Below are positions 1 to 10,401 of a DNA stretch of 27,506 nucleotides, in pieces; position 1 is the first letter of the stretch; every line of letters starts with the position of its first letter. The notes under the pieces are model-generated. The model searched no databases. It was not told where the DNA came from and saw only the letters and a list, made by a program, of their open reading frames with translations. A program made the translations under genes and the position numbers. The DNA is from Heterostelium multicystogenum (lineage: Eukaryota; Evosea; Eumycetozoa; Acytosteliales; Acytosteliaceae). The stretch spans positions 1 through 27,506 of the forward strand of contig RCNN01000351.1 in assembly GCA_003667245.1 (NCBI GenBank), given 5' to 3'.

Positions 1-3000
1 TGCCTCCGTTAGCTCGTCAATTTTTGTCCGGCGCTCGGCTTGCGTTTGTTTGGGTAGAGGCGGCTCGCTGTCTCAACTTTTCGCAGTCGGTTTTTTTCTA
101 CGCCCTGCACTTGTTTTACACCCATCCCCTCCCGGACAGGTACTTAACCCCAACGGATCCACCCACCCCGTCGGGTTGGGCACGTACTGGTATCCGTTCA
201 GCCCGCCCGCCAGTTTCACCGGATCGGGTGTCAGGTAGCGGCCAATATCCGGATTGTAGTAGCGATGTCGGTTGTAGTGCAGCCCGCTTTCCGGGTCGAA
301 GTACTGGCCCTGGAAGCGCAGCGGGTTGGTAACGGTGTTGACGTCCAGCTTCGCGATTTGGCCGTAGGCGCGGTAATGCGCGGACCAGACGATTTCGCCG
401 TCGGGGCGGTGAGTTCTTGTGGGGTACCAGGTGGTCGAGTTGGTAGTGGAAGGGTTTTACGTCTTCCGGGCCGTAGCCTTTCAGCAGCGCTAATGGGCGA
501 AAGCTGTTGGGTTCATAGATATAGCTTTGGTGGTGATCAGCACTGTGTTCGGCAATCAGCGTGTCGCCTTGCCAGAAGAACTCGGTGGTTTGGCTTTTTA
601 TCGTTTTGGCAATACGCCGACTAAACGGGTCGTAGCGATAGCTGGCCTGGGTGCCGTCCGGTTGGGTGACGCTGATCAGGCGATGCTGACAGTCGTAACT
701 GTATTCGGTAACTAACTGCCGAGCCCGACCCCGGCGTTCGCGCAGGAGGTTGCCGAAGGCGTCGTAGTCGTAATGACGGTCGCCTTGCATCAACAGGCGG
801 TTGCCTTTGACGACGCTCGGACCGACGCGGTCTTGCATCAGCAGGTTGCCCGCCGGGTCGTGGACGAAGCGTTCCTGCAGGTCGTGCGAGTGGTTGGCGC
901 GGGTCAGGCGGTCGAGCGGGTCGTAGTGGTAGTCGTGCTGGCCTTTGCGGGTGTCGAGGATGCGGGTCAGGTTGCCGCGTTTGTCGTAGTCGTATTGGCG
1001 GCGCTGGTAGCGTTGTTCCTGTTGGGTGATGGCGTGGGCGTGCAGGCGGCCCTGGTCGTCGTAGTGGTAGTGGCTGAGGAGTTGGCCTTGCTGGCGCTGA
1101 TGTTCACGGCCGGATTTGAACAGGTGCGAGGTGAGCAGGTTGCCGTTGAGTTCGACGGTGCCGAGGTCGCCACCTTTGTCGTAGTGGAAGGCGAGGCGGT
1201 TGTTGTCGGGCAGGCGCAGGTAGTTGAGTTGGCCGCATTCGTCGTAGCGGTAGCGCAACGTGCCCCAGCCCTGGTGTTCGGCGGTGAGGCGGTTTTGCAG
1301 GTCGTATTCGTAATGCAGCGGCCAATGACCGTCGTCGACGCTGAGGAGATTGCCGAGGCGGTCGTAGGTGTAATCGACTCTGCTGCGGTCGGGCAGGGTT
1401 TTTCTTACGAGGCGACCCGGCCGCATCGCGCGCATAACCGGTAACCAACTGACTGCCATCGTCGCCGTATTCGGTCTTTTCCAGCAGATGCCCGGCGAGG
1501 TCGTAGACATAGGCGGTGCGGCGGCCATCAAACCCGGTTTCCTGCTGGATCAGGCCGTTGGCGTGATAGTCGAGCCGATAGGTTTCGCCGACCTCGTTTT
1601 CAATCTCGGTCAGTAACAAGCCGAACATTGTCATAACGGTATTTAAGCTGCGTGCCGTCCGGATTAATCCGACGGCTGATCAGGTGCAAACCATCGGCGT
1701 ATTCGTAGCGGGTGACGCGGCCCAACTCGTCGCGCTCAGCAGTGATTTTTCCGTACGGGTTGTAGCTGAATTCGCGTGTGGCCCCGTCAGGCTGAATCAC
1801 TTTCAGCAAACGACCTACGGCGTCCCACTGATACTGGGTCAGCGCACCATGCTCATCCTCGCAAGCCACCTGCCGCCCCAGCTCGTCATAGCGATAACGC
1901 CGCACACCGCCATTCGCCAGTTTTTCCTCAATGAGCTGGCCGCGTTCGTTCCAGATAAAGCGTTGGCTGCTGTTGTCCGGATACCAGACGCCGCTGAGCT
2001 TTCCGTGTTGGGTGTAGGTGTATTCGGTGTAATTGCCGTCCGGATCAGTCTTACGGGTGATATCGCCTTGATCGTTACGCTGGTATTTCCACACCGCGTC
2101 ACCACGGCGTACAACCCGCACGAACCCGTTGTCATGCTCGTAGGACGTGGGTGCATCGTCCCCGGGAAACAGCGCAATCAACCGACCGGCTTCGTCGTAC
2201 TGATAGGCCGTCACCGCCCCCAGCGGATCCTGCTCGACCGTCAGCCGGCCTTTTTCATCGTAGGATTTGAAGTGCTGCGCGCCGTCCGGATCGATCCGCT
2301 GCACCAGCCGAGCGCGCTGGTCGTGGACGTAGACTTCCTGGCTGCCATCGGCGTTGTGTACGGTGACCGTGCCGTTGTCATCCCACACATACCGTGTGTC
2401 CATCTGCGAAAAGCTGGCCCAGTGGCGGACGCATCGCGCCGCCTTGCCGGACCGTTCCCACTCCCAGAAGAAACTCGCCCCACCGGCCAGTTCCCGCTCC
2501 AGGATCACCTGCTGATCGTCGTACCGATAACGCTCGCTTTCGCCTACCGCGTTGGTCGCCTCAACCAACCGCCAGGCATCGTCGTACGTGTAGGAAACAA
2601 CGTTCTGTTCGGTGACCCAGCCCGGCTCCCGCTGCACCTGATAGTCGACGGCAACGATATGGCCGTGCTCATACCGCAGCAGCAATCCCTGGCCAACATG
2701 GTTATCGATCCGCTGAATCCGCCCTGAATAATCGCGGGAAATGCGCAGCCGGTTGTCATACGCATCGCTGATCGCCGTCAGCACACCGTCACGGAAGTGG
2801 TAGAAAAGCGACGCCTGAGCCAGCACCCATTCATCCGGCAAAGCACCCAGATAAATCGCCGCTTCCGCCAGGCTATTGGTGATGGCCGGCCGTGCAGCAG
2901 AGGGCAGGGAAAGGTGGTGCTGCGGTTTTCGTGATCGGTCCACACCACCGATCCACCGCTCACCACCAACCGCTGCGCCAGCGAATGACTCCAGCCAAAC

Positions 3001-4426
3001 CCCAACCCGCAATCCACTTCCACGGCGCTGCTGCGATACAACCGCGTCCAGGCAAACGGCAGCACACCCTCCAACGAGCCGTCTGTCAGGGTCAGCAGTT
3101 CCTCACCAGTAACCATCGAAACCGGACAGCCATTGGTACAGGTATTCGCCGAACAGACCGAAGCATCCCCATTGGGGTTTTTCGCCGAAGCCGGGGCATC
3201 ATCCACATGTTCTTGCTTCACCAGCGCCGTGCGCGCCGCTTTAGGCTTTCGGACCAGCGCTGCCGGATTCGAAACCTCGTTTACACCGGCCTTCAACGGC
3301 ACGGCCGCTGCTTTGATCGACACTGGGTCATTTTTAAGCGACACCGGCTTAAGCACACTGGGGTGCCAGTCCAGCCGTGGTGCCTCGCCCAACTTGACCA
3401 TCTGCTCGAGTAACACCCGTGCCCGGCCGGACCTGACCTTGCCCAGCACCTGCGGGCCCAAACGCACCGCCACACCCATGCCGCCAGTGGCCAACAGCAA
3501 CAGCAGGTTGAGCAGTACCTCGGAAGTCATTTCCCCCAGCAGCTCGTTCATGTCCGGCGGCGGAAGCAATTGCGCCCAACTGACCATCGCCGACAAATAG
3601 ATGAACAACAGCGGTTCATCGCTCAGCACCAGAAGACCGTTGGCAATGGCCTCATTGCTGAGCTTCAACAGCTCTTCAAGCTCGCCTTGGGAGAGGTACT
3701 GCAGCAACTTTTCGCTATTGGGTTTGATGTCCGCCAGCCAGTCGTACAGGTTTGGAATACCGTCCCAAAGGCTGTAACAGCGTGTTCGTAATCCCTCGCA
3801 CAAACGCGGCGTCCATCAACTTGCGACGGTCGAGGGCGCTGGCGTTTGAGTACTGTTTCCACTGCTCTTCGAAGGTGCTCGTCCATTCACTGCGCAAGCT
3901 GCTTTCCAGTGAGCTGATCACGACTGATAGGAGGCGTAGAGCGCCTTGACGTGATCCTTGGAAACATCGGGGTAGAAGCTGACCTGATACTGCTGGTCGC
4001 GCGTGCAGTCGGTGATTTCGAGGATGCCGCTGGGGCCGATGGTTTATGAATGGGGGGACGATCAGGCTGCCGTCCTCGGCGATGGCCTGGAGCATGACCG
4101 GCGTGTTGCCGATCGGCACAAACCGCTTGCTCTCAAACATATGCACCAGGGTCAGCGCACCATTGGGTTTGCACATTGCAACGGTGGTTACTGGGGGCTT
4201 TAGAGGAAACAGGCGCGACCAGCGAAACCTCGTCGCCGACCTTGAACACCTGCTCGACTTCCAGCGACGAAAAGCTCCAGAAGCTCTCGGCCACGCGTCA
4301 AAGGAGTTAAGGCAATGTGAAATTACGAAAAGAACCCGCTTCAACGTCCTTCGTCTCCACATCCATCGGAGCCAGGACAACCTGCCTAGGGCGGGATTCA
4401 AGAGGCAGCCCCATCGGGCAGAGCAT
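1..4426 (-). CDS. RHS repeat protein (polymorphic toxin family), frame-broken, C-terminus off the window
   Basis: RHS/YD-repeat proteins build a hollow shell that encloses a variable C-terminal toxin domain. Reading leftward, the N-terminal ~330 residues have no visible PAAR motif and include a hydrophobic stretch ([12 protein letters not shown], near 3500). A DUF6531-type segment with [13 protein letters not shown] follows near 3120, then about 20 YD repeats of the GRL..Y.YD type (about 2800-560). The conserved RHS core lies at 420-130 ([19 protein letters not shown], then GRYLTPDP and a PLGL end). Past PLGL the frame meets TGA at 75-73, but the same frame then resumes as [12 protein letters not shown] up to base 1, so the gene continues beyond the window and its toxin domain is not seen. 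Frame breaks lie near 4300, 4200, 4045, 3925, 3780, 2910, 1625, 1410 and 425. The start is ATG at 4426, just after an in-frame TGA; ATG at 4414 is an alternative. The family call is firm and the toxin activity is unknown. Confidence 0.9.
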
Positions 4427-4702
4427 TAATCAAAAAAAACATCGGCGTTCCCTCGCGCTGTGTGATCAGGCGAGGGACTTTGCAGAGGTTGTAAGAGAAA
4501 GAGTAGAGTTATCCACTGCTACTGATAGGACGTTTCGCCAAATCCCCGGCTAAAACCGACCCGTTTTCGTAAGCACAAATCTCCGACAAAAATAAATCCC
4601 ACAAAACCCACATACGCAACAAATCCAACTTGACAGCTTCCATTCCCTTTGGCGTCTATTGACGTACCCGCTGGATCATTTCGCAGATGCCCAGGATGCT
4701 CA
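4427..4702. other. Divergent intergenic region between the RHS gene and the amidase
   Basis: This 276-bp gap must hold the promoters of both divergent genes. It contains an eight-base A run at 4432-4439 and a hairpin at 4449-4477. I see no convincing -35/-10 pair and no RNA gene. The sequence AGGA at 4693-4696 is a plausible ribosome binding site for the amidase start at 4703. Confidence 0.5.
4449..4477. other. Inverted repeat in front of the RHS start
   Basis: TCCCTCGC (4449-4456) is the exact reverse complement of GCGAGGGA (4470-4477), with a 13-base loop. Read on the minus strand, the hairpin is followed by a short spacer and a run of eight T residues (4439-4432) just before the RHS start. 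It could fold in the RHS leader, act as a weak terminator or attenuator, or bind a protein. The spacer of about 9 bases is too long for a classic intrinsic terminator. Confidence 0.4.
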
Positions 4703-6144
4703 ATGAAGACTGATACCTCACTGAACCCAACATGCCCAGCGTCTGCGCGCAGCCGAAAGCATCCGCCAAGGCACACTGACCCCTGTGCAACTGGTCGAGC
4801 GAAGCCTCAAGCCATCAAAACCCACAATCCCACACTGAATGCCTTCGGCGACGTCTACACGAATCCGCGCGGGAGAGCAGCTGAAATCCTGAACCGCAGA
4901 AGCGCAGGCCCAACCAATTTCGTGGCCCGCTCCACGGCATCCCCTTCGGCATCAAAGACCTGTTCTTCCACCGCCAAGCTGGCGCACCCACCCGCGTTCG
5001 GCTGACCGGCCTGGACAACGTCCCCACCCAGGACGCCCCCGATCATCCGCCGCCTCAAGAAGGCCGGCGCGATCATTCCTCGGCAAGACGCCACCACCGA
5101 ATTCGGCTGGACCGGCGCCAGCACCTCCCGGGTATTCGGCAATGGCCCAACCCCTGGAACCCCCAGCTCACCAGCGGAGGATCCAGTTCCGGCTCGGCCA
5201 TTGCGGTGGCAGCACGCATGGTCCCGGCCACGCTGGGTTCCGACGGCGGCGGTTCGGTGCGCATTCCCGGCGCCTTTTGCGGTGCATTCGCTCTTAAAGG
5301 CTCTCTTAGGGGGCGCATCCCCACCTGGCCCTGGTCCGGCCACTGAAATGCTCAGCCACGCCGGCCCGATCACCCGTACCGTGCGCGACAGCCGTTGCTC
5401 TTCGATATCCTCTCCGGCCCCGATCCGTTGGATACCAGGCCTTGCCCGCGCCCACCGAGTCCTACCTGGCGCGCTGCGAACCAACCGCTGGGCCCCGTGC
5501 GTGTGGCGTATTGCCCGACCTTGTTCGATACGCCGGTGGACCCGGTCATCGCCGCCACCGTCGAAGCGGCGGTGCATTACCTTGCGGATGAGCTGCCGGT
5601 CACCGTCACCACCCTGGCCATGGACTGGCAAGACCCGGCCTGGCCACCTTCGAAACCCTGGGGGTCGGGCGGGCCGGGATCGCCTATGGCAAAATCCCTG
5701 GCGATCGCCTCGACCAACTGGACCCGGGTTTTCGCTGCGCTGATCAAGCGCTCCGCCGATTACGATCTGGCGGCCTACCTCAAGGCCGTGCAGCAACGTG
5801 CACTGTTCGCCAATCAGGTACACGCGCTGTTTAATGACTACGACGTACTGCTGATGCCGACGATGCCGATCCTGCCGTTCGCCGCCGACCGGGTTGCCCC
5901 CGAGGGCTGGCCGGGCGAGGAGGGCGCGGTGCCCTGGGCCCGCTGGACGCCGTTTACCTATCCGTTCAATATCACCGGCAACCCCGCTGCCAGCCTGCCC
6001 TGCGGCTTCAGCCCGAGCGGTTTGCCGATTGGCCTGCAGGTGATCGGCCCACGTTTTTGCCGACGCCCAGGTGCTGCAATTCTGCGCGGCCGTCGAAGCC
6101 ATCGCCCCTGGGATCAGCACCTCCCCCCGATGCTGATGCCCTGA
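4703..6144 (+). CDS. Amidase (amidase-signature family), multiply frame-broken
   Basis: Members of this family hydrolyse carboxamides with a Ser-cisSer-Lys triad. The Lys segment [10 protein letters not shown] is near 4940, and the glycine/serine signature [13 protein letters not shown] lies at about 5176-5214. Further family segments are [17 protein letters not shown] (about 5233), [14 protein letters not shown] (about 5350), [11 protein letters not shown] (about 5838) and [13 protein letters not shown] (about 5968). The length of about 480 residues is normal for the family. The start ATG at 4703 follows AGGA at a good spacing. There are roughly a dozen small indels, the densest in the window, near 4735, 4810, 4915, 5070, 5130, 5310, 5340, 5395, 5450, 5640, 5730 and 6060. 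It lies 211 bp upstream of the DeoR regulator in the same direction, so it may belong to that cassette or be independent. GatA-like, AtzF-like and general amidases share these motifs, so the substrate cannot be called. Confidence 0.85.
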
Positions 6145-6355
6145 TTGATTGCACCCGGAGTGAGCTCAAAAGAAGCCCGCCCGTGATAAACGCTTTGTGT
6201 TGTCCTGCCCTTTCACACCCTGATGAGTGAGAGGTACCGTGACCCTGTCCATGGCTGTATTACGTTCTATGCTCCCCGCTGGACCGGCTCTCGCCGCGTT
6301 TCGCCGTGGGGCGCGCAATACCGGCCGCCTGAACCTGCCCTGGAATACCTCTTTT
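6145..6355. other. Intergenic region upstream of the DeoR-type regulator
   Basis: This 211-bp gap lies between the amidase and the DeoR gene. An open frame in register with the regulator continues upstream to about 6227, with GAGAGG followed by GTG at 6239. A longer N-terminus is therefore possible, but the residues it would add do not look like the family. I found no clear terminator or promoter. Confidence 0.35.
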
Positions 6356-7115
6356 ATGCTCAACCAGCCACGTCTCGACGAAATCATGCTCCTGCTCACC
6401 CAACACCAGCGCGTCAAGGCGTCGGACCTGCGCAGGCACTATTCGTCTCCGAAGAAACCATCCGCCGCGACTTCAAGTACCTGGAAGAAGCCGGCAAGCT
6501 GCGGCGCATCCACGGCGGCGCGATCCTGCCGCGGCTCAACGAAGAACAGCCGCTGCAGGTGCGCAGCCGCATCAAGCCCCAGGCCAAGACGCGTATCGCG
6601 GTGTGTGCAGCGAAGCTGGTGAGCGAAGGCATGGTGCTGTTCCTCGACACCGGCACCTCGACCCTGGCCCTGGCCAGCAACTGACCGCGTTCCAGCCAGT
6701 TGCGCATCATCACCAACTCCCTGGACATCGCCCGCTTGATCACGAGCAAAGCGCCAACCAGGTGCTGGTGGTGCCCGGTGATGTGCGCCGCAACGACAAC
6801 GCGCTGATTGGCGCCCACACCCTGGAATTTCGTCCGACAGTTCCACTACGACATTGCCTTCATGGGCATCGGCGCTGTCGACCTTGAGCTGGGGTTTCAT
6901 GGACTACCAGGAGCCCGAGGCGCTGCTGCGCCGGGAACTGACCAAACACAGCCTGCGCAGCGTGATCCTGGCCGATGACGCCAAGTTCGGCCACCGCACC
7001 TTTATCAATACGCTGCCGTTCAGCGCCATCACGACCCTGGTCACCAATCGTGCGCCGTCCAACGACTTTGCGACCCGCCTGGAGCAAGCCCATGTCGATA
7101 TCCTTTTACCCCTGA
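6356..7115 (+). CDS. DeoR/GlpR-family transcriptional regulator, frame-broken
   Basis: This family consists of repressors that usually respond to a phosphorylated metabolite. The N-terminal helix-turn-helix starts with NQPRLDEIMLLLTQHQRVK and continues in the next frame as LFVSEETIRRDFKYLEEAGK and LRRIHGGAILP, the classic DeoR signature. The sensor domain follows: MVLFLDTGTSTLALASN, LRIITNSLDIARL, VPGDVRRNDNALIGAHTLEF and VILADDAKFG. About 250 residues is the usual length. Breaks lie near 6425, 6682, 6735, 6765, 6835 and 7103; several fit a single lost or gained base in runs of C or T. ATG at 6356 gives the canonical family start, but its ribosome binding site is weak. The stop is taken as the TGA at 7113, directly before the hydrolase, which implies co-transcription. 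It is likely the local regulator of the hydrolase/kinase/symporter genes; the ligand is unknown. Confidence 0.88.
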
Positions 7116-7116
7116 G

Positions 7117-8367
7117 TTGCTGGTGCCCAGTGAACAGGACCTTGAAACCTTCGAGGCGCTGTTCCGCGACACCTCGGCCATCGGCGCGACCAAGGCCGGT
7201 GGGCTGCATCGCCTCGCCGCCTCGGCCGAAGACGGCGCCGTGCGCGACCTGTTCGCGGCCTGGCTGACTGAACGCGGTTTTGACGTGCGTGTGGATGCAG
7301 TGGGTAACATGTTCGGTTTGATCACCTTTAATCCAGAAGCGCCCTACGTGCTGTGTGGTTCGCATCTGGACAGCCAGCCGAGTGCCGGGCGTTTCGATGG
7401 GGTCTATGGCGTGCTGGCGGCGCAGTCGCGGTGGCCAGCCTGGCTCGCCAAACTGCGCGAGCGCGGCGAAGTACCGGCGTGCAACCTGGCGGTGGTGAAC
7501 TGGACCAACGAGGAGGGCGCGCGTTTTCAGCCCAGCCTGATCGGCAGCAGCGTGTTCACCGGTGACCTGCCCCTGCAGGACGCCTGGGCCTGCCGCGATG
7601 GCGATGGCATCAGCCTCAAGCATGCGCTGCAGCAGATTGGTTATCTGGGGAGGGCCGCGTCGAGCTGGAACGTCGCCGGTTATGTGGAAATCCACGTCGA
7701 ACAAGGTGATGGCCTTGAGCGCGACGGGCTGGCCATCGGTGTGGTGCGCGACACCTGGGCCGCCCTCAAGCAACGGATATCGGTGAACAGAACCACACCG
7801 GTCCTCAACCCATGGCTGCACGCAAGGATGCCTTGCTGGCCGCCGCCCACGCGATCACTGCGGTGCGGGCCGAGGCCGACCTGCACGGCGTGCAACTGCA
7901 CAGCTCGGTGGGGCGCCTGGAGATCTATCCCAATTCCCCCAACGTGGTGCCTTCCAGCGTGACGTTGCAATCGAGTACCGCTCGCCCGACACCGAATTTG
8001 CTGGCCGCAGCCGGTGCGCGCCTGGACGCCAGCTCAAGGCCACCGCCAGCGCCACGTCGACTGACTACAGCAATCGAAAGCCGCGCCCTGCGTGAGCCGA
8101 GCCACCTGCATCACGGTTTTGCCGAGCTGGCCTACGGCGTCGGCCAGCAACTGGGCTTGCCCATCGGCAACAGCGTCACCGTGTCAGGCCACGACGCCAT
8201 CAGCCTGAGCCGGCATTACCCGGTGTGCCTGCTGTTTATCCCGAGCAGCAATGGCGTGTCCCACAAACGAAGCGGAATTCACCAGCGAACAGGACATGCG
8301 CAACGGCCTGCACATGCTGACCGCGTTTGCTGCACCGCGCCTGTTCCACCCCAACGCCTACCGCTGA
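7117..8367 (+). CDS. Zn-dependent M20-type amidohydrolase (hydantoinase/carbamoylase family)
   Basis: The family includes N-carbamoyl-L-amino-acid hydrolases, beta-ureidopropionase and allantoate amidohydrolase, which release ammonia and CO2 or an amino acid from ureido or amide groups using two metal ions. Visible motifs in order: CGSHLDSQPSAGRFDG (about 7352, His and Asp ligands), NWTNEEGARFQPSLIGSSVF (about 7498, the Glu pair), YVEIHVEQGDGLERDG (about 7681), a QNHTG-like segment split by a break near 7795, and SGHDAISLSRHYP (about 8185). About 415 residues matches the family. Breaks lie near 7425, 7655, 7790, 7970-8040 and 8265. The start is TTG at 7117 or GTG at 7123, since no ATG lies in reach, and it abuts the DeoR stop. 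The exact substrate cannot be read from sequence. Confidence 0.88.
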
Positions 8368-8375
8368 GGTCTGCC

Positions 8376-9340
8376 ATGTCGAGTCGTTTGCAAGCAAAGT
8401 CACGGCTGCTGGGCGCCCTGGAGGCGCCGCGCTTGTCCGCCCATGTGGTGGTCGAAGAGGGCACCGCCGGGGATTGCCTCGCCGGTACGCCTGGCCACCG
8501 AGTGGGCCGGTTTTTACCGTCAGCGCACCGTGGGGCCAGTGTTACGCCAAAGTCTTGCATGACGACATGCGCCGCGTTGATCGACATTGAACGCACTGCC
8601 CGCGCCACCCAACTGGCAGCTGATTGCGACGTGACGCCGGTGTGTGCGCCTGGTAGATGCTACGGCCGGCGTGTTGCTGCTGGATGCGTTGCCCACCAGC
8701 GAGTGGCGTTGGGCCCGCCTCGACGAATTTGATGCAGCCCCAACGCCTGCACAGCGCTCTGGGCCTGAAGAAACAATTGCACCAAGGCACTCGCCGGGCT
8801 TCGCCCGCTCGCCGCTGCAAGACATCCAGCACCTGCGCGAATTATGCGTGCGCTACAGCGTGGCCTTGCCCATCGACCACGCCTGGATCAGCACCTGCAT
8901 TGACCTGGCCTGGACCTCGCTGCAACTGAACGCCAGCGACTCGTTGCCGCTGCACGGCGACGGCGTGGCGAGCAACGTGATGATCGGCCCGGACGGCGCC
9001 TTGCAACTGATCGACTTCGATTACGCCGGCAGTGGTGATCCCTGGTACGACGTGGCCATCAGCCTTAACGAGTTGTACGTCTTCGAAAACGACTGGCGCG
9101 AAGGCATCCATGCCTGGGCCGGCGAGTGCCGTGGAAAGCGACTATGCGCGCTGCCGCTTGTAACGCGTTGATCAACGATTGGTTCTGGACGCTCTGGGGC
9201 CTGTGGGTCGGCGCTACCTCGGCGCGGCCGCTGGAGTTTTCCCAAGGTCGGGCAGTGGACGCTGTTGCGCTGCCGCCAAAGTCTGCAAGACCCGCGGTTT
9301 GAAGGTTGGCTACGTCAGGTTACAGGAGGGGCAGGCATGA
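8376..9340 (+). CDS. APH/choline-kinase-like phosphotransferase 1, frame-broken
   Basis: This small-molecule kinase belongs to the aminoglycoside phosphotransferase/choline kinase fold. The N-lobe carries PVRLATEWAGFY (near 8490, in the shifted frame). The catalytic loop is LPLHGDGVASNVMIG (about 8947-8991), matching HGDxxxxN, and the metal-binding segment is LIDFDYAGSGDPWYDVA (about 9007-9057). About 320 residues. It starts at ATG 8376, nine bases after the hydrolase stop. The likely end is the TGA at 9338-9340, overlapping the ATG of the next kinase (ATGA). In the sequence as given, the frame of the C-terminal segment DPRFEGWLRQVTGG instead runs straight into the next gene, so a break near 9290-9330 decides the true end. 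Other breaks lie near 8475, 8550, 8580, 8645, 9135 and 9245. The phosphorylated substrate is unknown; choline, ethanolamine and other amino alcohols are typical of the fold. Confidence 0.8.
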
Positions 9341-10270
9341 AAGCGTTAGGTGAGGCGTGTACGCCACAAGAGTGTCAGCTGGAAGCGGCGGTGCGGGGGT
9401 TGCCAGTTGGGGCGGCACCGGCATTCGTTATGAAACCGGTCAGCGGCGGGATTTCCAACACCAACTGGCGGGTGGAAGTGGCCGGGATCGACACTGCGTA
9501 TTTCTTCAAGGTGCCGGGCGTGGGCACCGAGATGTTCATCGACCGCCGCACGGCCCACGACGCCAGCCTCAAGGCGGCGCAAACCGGCTATGGCGCGCCG
9601 GTGTTCGCATTCCTTGAAGAGTTCGGCGTGGAAGTCTTCGAGTTCATGGAGGGCTGGCGCGCCTCCTCCAACCACGACTTCCTCGACCGCGACGTGCGCC
9701 ACAACGCGCTGCACGCCTCAAGGCGTTCAACGACCAGCCGCCACTGGTGCAGACCAAGACCGTGTTCGACATGATTGCCGAGCACCAGCGGCAGGTGGAG
9801 CAACTCAACGGCTGCAAGCCCGCCGACGACGCCTGGCTGCGCCGCCAATGCGACGCGCCCGGGGCGTGCTGCAAGCTTCCGGCATCGACCTGGCTCCCTG
9901 CATGAATGACACCCTGGCGGGTAACTTCATGCTCAACGACCGTCGGCAAATTCGTCTGGTGGACTTCGAATACGCCTCCAACAACGACCGGCATTACGAA
10001 CTGGCGCTGTGGTTCGGCGAAATGTTTTTCACTGATGAAATGGAACTGGCCCTGATCGAGGATTACTTCGGCCAGGTCACCCCGCAGAACCTCGCGCGCA
10101 TCAAGTTGCACAAGGCCCTGGCGGACATCAAAATGGTCGACCTGGCGATGGTGCAGCACGCGGTGTCGCAGCTGGATTTCGACTTCTACAAATACGGCAC
10201 CTGGAAGCACATGCGTGCCCGCAGCATCATCAACGATTCGCAATGGGAAACCTGGCTAAGACAGGCTTGA
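9337..10270 (+). CDS. APH/choline-kinase-like phosphotransferase 2, frame-broken
   Basis: This is the second kinase of the pair, with a clear ribosome binding site (AGGAGGGG, 9324-9331) inside the end of the first. The N-lobe SGGISNTNWRVEV (about 9444) resembles the glycine loop of choline/ethanolamine/thiamine kinases. The C-lobe has MNDTLAGNFMLN (about 9902), where these enzymes normally have HND....N, then IRLVDFEYASNNDRHYELA (about 9949). Breaks lie near 9720 and 9865. The length of about 311 residues is normal. The C-terminus QWETWLRQA resembles that of kinase 1, suggesting tandem duplication and divergence. Whether the Met in place of the catalytic-loop His is genuine matters for activity. 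Confidence 0.85.
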
Positions 10271-10401
10271 GCCTGCGCCAGACAACAATAATGCATTGAA
10301 TGAAGTCACTTGGGCGCTGATTTGGTGCCTGCGTTTTCACTGCTTGATTTTTGTTTGATCACACAAAAAAACGATCCACAAATTCAAGGAGCACCCGACT
10401 C
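10271..10401. other. Intergenic region before the transporter genes
   Basis: This is a 131-bp AT-richer gap between kinase 2 and the DUF3311 gene. It holds a 22-bp palindrome at 10348-10369 and AAGGA (about 10385) as a ribosome binding site for the start at 10402. The gap implies a second promoter in the cassette. I see no terminator hairpin. Confidence 0.5.
10348..10369. promoter_or_regulatory. 22-bp palindrome, candidate operator for the DeoR-type regulator
   Basis: The half site TTTTTGT-N-TGA (10348-10358) is repeated as its reverse complement TCA-N-ACAAAAA (10359-10369) around a central TGATCA. Only one base pair of eleven does not match. It sits 33 bp upstream of the DUF3311 start. AT-rich TTTGTTTG-like half sites are usual for DeoR-family operators; assignment to the regulator encoded at 6356 is an inference. 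I did not find a second copy in the window. Confidence 0.5.

Noticed and set aside
773..1444. A 223-codon plus-strand frame rich in Val and Ala
   Set aside because: It mirrors the repetitive YD codons of the RHS gene on the other strand; the repeats alone explain the open frame.
1684..2727. A 347-codon plus-strand frame
   Set aside because: It is antisense to RHS repeats with clear YD motifs, and no ribosome binding site or family resemblance was seen.
4449..4477. Intrinsic terminator
   Set aside because: No convergent upstream gene ends here, and the T run is about 9 bases from the stem on the minus strand and absent on the plus strand.
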